A stretch of 64,000 bases of DNA from Agelaius tricolor (Eukaryota > Chordata > Aves > Passeriformes > Icteridae), in NCBI GenBank assembly GCA_023055355.1, contig JALJCS010000004.1, forward strand, positions 15,902,001 to 15,966,000. Direction: 5' to 3'. How positions within the stretch are numbered: the first letter of the stretch is position 1; every line of letters starts with the position of its first letter. A program made the position numbers and the translations under genes. The notes beneath the pieces were generated by a model that saw only the letters and a list, made by a program, of their open reading frames with translations, was not told where the DNA came from and made no database searches. Positions 61,776 through 64,000 of the stretch are shown here, piece by piece.

Positions 61776-63590
61776 TGTGTAGATATACAAGAGACGATTA
61801 TGCTGATGCTAGCATATTGATAGGGTTTTTTCATCCATGCAGGTCTCTTGCTCCCTTTGCCTGGTTTCTTTCTCATGGGGATGTATTGTTCTTGAACATG
61901 TTATTCTTCTCAAGCTAAGGACAATGTGTCATCCATGTTCCTATAGCGTGCAAGTAAGCTTTTACTGGAATTTGATGGGCCTGAAAGTATCAGCAGTTGT
62001 GCCTAATAAGATGCATTTTTAAAAGAGTATTCCAGCCTCTAACTGTGTAGTACCACAGTAGGTGGGGTTTGCTATAATAGATCTCCATATCTGTATGGGA
62101 GTTGTAAGCATAGTAAGCATAACTTAGTAAGCATAACTTACTAATTTCTGCTTTTCTTTGTTAGAGAGCAGTCTAACACTGTGGATGGCTGAGATTTGTG
62201 ATTCTCCAATTATCCTGACCTGACAATATTCAGGAGAGAAAAACACAAAAGCACAGGACCCACAAATTCAGAAAAAAAAAGTAGTCAGTGGCAATGGTAA
62301 ATTAGGTCAGAAAAAAGGGCCACCTATTTTGTGTGTATGGGTGAGGTGAATAAAATCTGTAAGGAATGTTTGTGGTGGCTTTTCTGTTTATCTGCATTTT
62401 TCTGAGCCATACCACTAGGTATGAGAAAAAAGCCCATGTTTTTCAGGCACCATTCCTTTTTGGTTTTCATTACAATATGATCACTGAGTCCTTGGTAATA
62501 AGATGAGAGAGTGTTTTTACACTGTCAAGAGCACAGCTATTGACCTCTTTAGTGGTTTACCTTAGTATGAACATGCCTGTGGCCACCCCTAGTCTCCAGC
62601 ATCCTGTGTGTGGTAGAAAGGGCAGTCAAGGTGTGTTTCCAAACTGTGCTCTCTTCCACATCTAGATGAAATTATTTATCTTCCCTCCCTAAGATGCAAT
62701 AGAGGGAATGATGTATCCTAGGGGCTGAAAAGGAAGTTTTCTTTTCAGAGACAGAAATGCTGTGTGAGAAGAATTTTCCAGCCACATCCACAAGTAAGCA
62801 GAAGGAATGTGATGTTCTGGTTCTGGCAATATTGCCACAGGCAGTGGTGATCCAGTCTCTCTAAAAACTAGTTAAAAGTACAAAAGGAAGCATCTTCTAA
62901 GAACTAGATGCTTTCCTCACTTTTGGAAAACAAGGGTTCCATGTGCCTGGTACTGCAAGTGACTTGTACTGCCCCTGCATGGGCATCATCCATACAGAGG
63001 GTGAGCTTCCCAAGAGCTATCAGAGCCAGTTCTGATAAGGTTTGTGGCTATGAAAATCCTTTGCCTGAGAGAAATAACTAAAGAATCAGAGCCACATTGA
63101 ATAAACTGTAGTGAGTCATTAATGAAAGAGTTAAATTCATTACATCTCACCTAATTAAAGCATAGTTTTTATCTTATTTCGTATGCCCAAATGCTATTAT
63201 TTTCTTGCTGGCTCTCTGAGAAACTGTACTTCAAGGGCAGCAGTGGAGAAGCCAAATGTCACGATGTGCTAATTCATTCCTCAGAATAAGGCCTGTCCTT
63301 CCTATGGTTTTCTATGGAGAGTAGGAAGCTGAGCCTGACAGGATGAGCACTGTGGCACTAATGAACAGAGGACCAAAATGAGATGCTTATGCAAGTGACA
63401 GATAATAAAAGACCTGAAGCAATACTGCATTTATCACTTCATAATGTCTCCACTGCAACAGCTGCTGAGATACTGCATTCCAATTTTCACTTTCTGAATT
63501 GTCTCAGAAATCCAGCAAATTCAATAAACACATTTCACTGCACAAATACCCTTTTATACTTTCAGTCCAGGGAAATATTTCTGTAGTCAT
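61776..63590. other. Unique sequence, no gene seen
   Basis: There is no recognised repeat or gene. A triple AGTAAGCATA unit lies at about 62109-62146. An exon-like 45-nt interval with good splice signals lies at 62749-62793 (see findings). Open frames are short. Confidence 0.45.
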
Positions 63591-64000
63591 TGTACTGAAC
63601 CTAGCTGGGATCGTATTAATTTTTTGCATGGGCATCCTCACAGTGCTATGCTTTGCACTGGTAGCTAGAAGGGTATTGATAATGCACCAGTGCTTTCATC
63701 ATGGCTGAAAACTGCTGGCACAGCTTAAGTGCTGTCTCTCAAACATTCTACCTCAATCAGTAGTCTGGAGTTCACCAAGATCTTGGGAGGGGAAGCAACC
63801 AGGACAGCTGACCCAAACTGACAATGGGGTGCTCCATAACAGATGGTGTTGGCTTGCATATAAAGGCTAAGAAAAGAAGAAAGAAGGAGTGGCATTCATT
63901 ATGTCCAACACTGGCATTCTGGAGCAGCTACCCATGTTGAAGCCCTGCTCTCCAGGAAGTGGCTGGACATTGCAGGATGGTGAGAAGTAGAGAACAGTTT
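63591..64000 (+). mobile_element. LTR of endogenous retrovirus, cut by window end
   Basis: It begins TGTACTGAACCTAGCTGGGA, which parallels the TGTGCTGG..GGCTGGGA start of a widespread avian LTR. It continues with GTAGCTAG, GGTATTGATAATGCACCAGTG, GGGAGGGGAAGC, CAGGACAGCTGACCCAAACT and a TATA box at 63859-63864. Order and spacing match the known family well, with substantial point decay. The 3' half lies beyond base 64000, so solo or full-length status cannot be told. I take it as ERVL-like, with moderate certainty on the class. Confidence 0.8.
63859..63864 (+). promoter_or_regulatory. LTR TATA box TATAAA
   Basis: GCATATAAAGGC lies at the expected U3 position, about 270 bp from the LTR start, following the conserved CAGCTGACCCAAACTGAC block. 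Use is unknown. Confidence 0.6.

Noticed and set aside
1..64000. tRNA, snRNA, 7SL, mitochondrial insert or bacterial-style operon
   Set aside because: I looked on both strands for box A/B-like pairs, U1/U2/U6 signatures, mitochondrial genes and long tandem open frames and saw none. The search was by eye, so a diverged copy could be missed.

Overview
This window looks like vertebrate nuclear DNA from a bird, most likely a songbird (passerine). The main evidence is nine fragments of CR1, the dominant LINE of bird genomes. They lie in both orientations, and several end in the degenerate 3' octamer tail typical of CR1. LTR sequences that I recognise from passerine genomes point the same way. Base composition is AT-rich throughout, CpG is rare by eye, and most of the DNA between repeats is unstructured. 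I found no intact protein-coding gene, tRNA, rRNA or snRNA gene, CRISPR array, operon or bacterial signal. The window is best read as a gene desert or the inside of a very long intron.

Layout. 1-12454 is mostly unique AT-rich DNA. It holds an A/C-rich T-poor tract (2041-2170), a perfect 12-bp hairpin (3100-3131), a short CR1 tail (6672-6815) and a poorly resolved LTR-like block (about 9672-10340). 12460-13635 is a complete solo LTR with an exact flanking duplication. About 13900-14020 resembles a decayed 5S rRNA-derived SINE. 19344-20335 and 20643-20712 are minus-strand CR1. 26211-26351 is a pure AAAAG microsatellite of 28 units. 27679-28127 is a probable minus-strand LTR. CR1 fragments follow at 36808-37420 (+), 41337-41528 (-), 47220-47690 (+), about 52770-55545 (+, the most complete, with internal deletions), 55575-55645 (-) and 60336-61775 (-, carrying an exact 95-bp tandem duplication). 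A passerine-type LTR lies at 57635-58005. A further LTR starts at 63591 and runs off the window end.

There are no genes working together here. The coding-like material is dead CR1 endonuclease and reverse transcriptase, broken by stops, frameshifts and deletions. The only regulatory signals tied to recognisable elements are LTR poly(A) signals, a CCAAT box and a TATA box. I did not find a convincing new biological system. The items most worth a second look are the 5S-like fossil, two strong inverted repeats (37653-37692 and 56423-56449), the AAAAG tract with a pyrimidine tract 260 bp away, the identical 95-bp duplication inside an old CR1, and a few exon-like intervals that only transcript data can settle.

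Family names rest on remembered consensus features, not on a database search, and boundaries are by eye.
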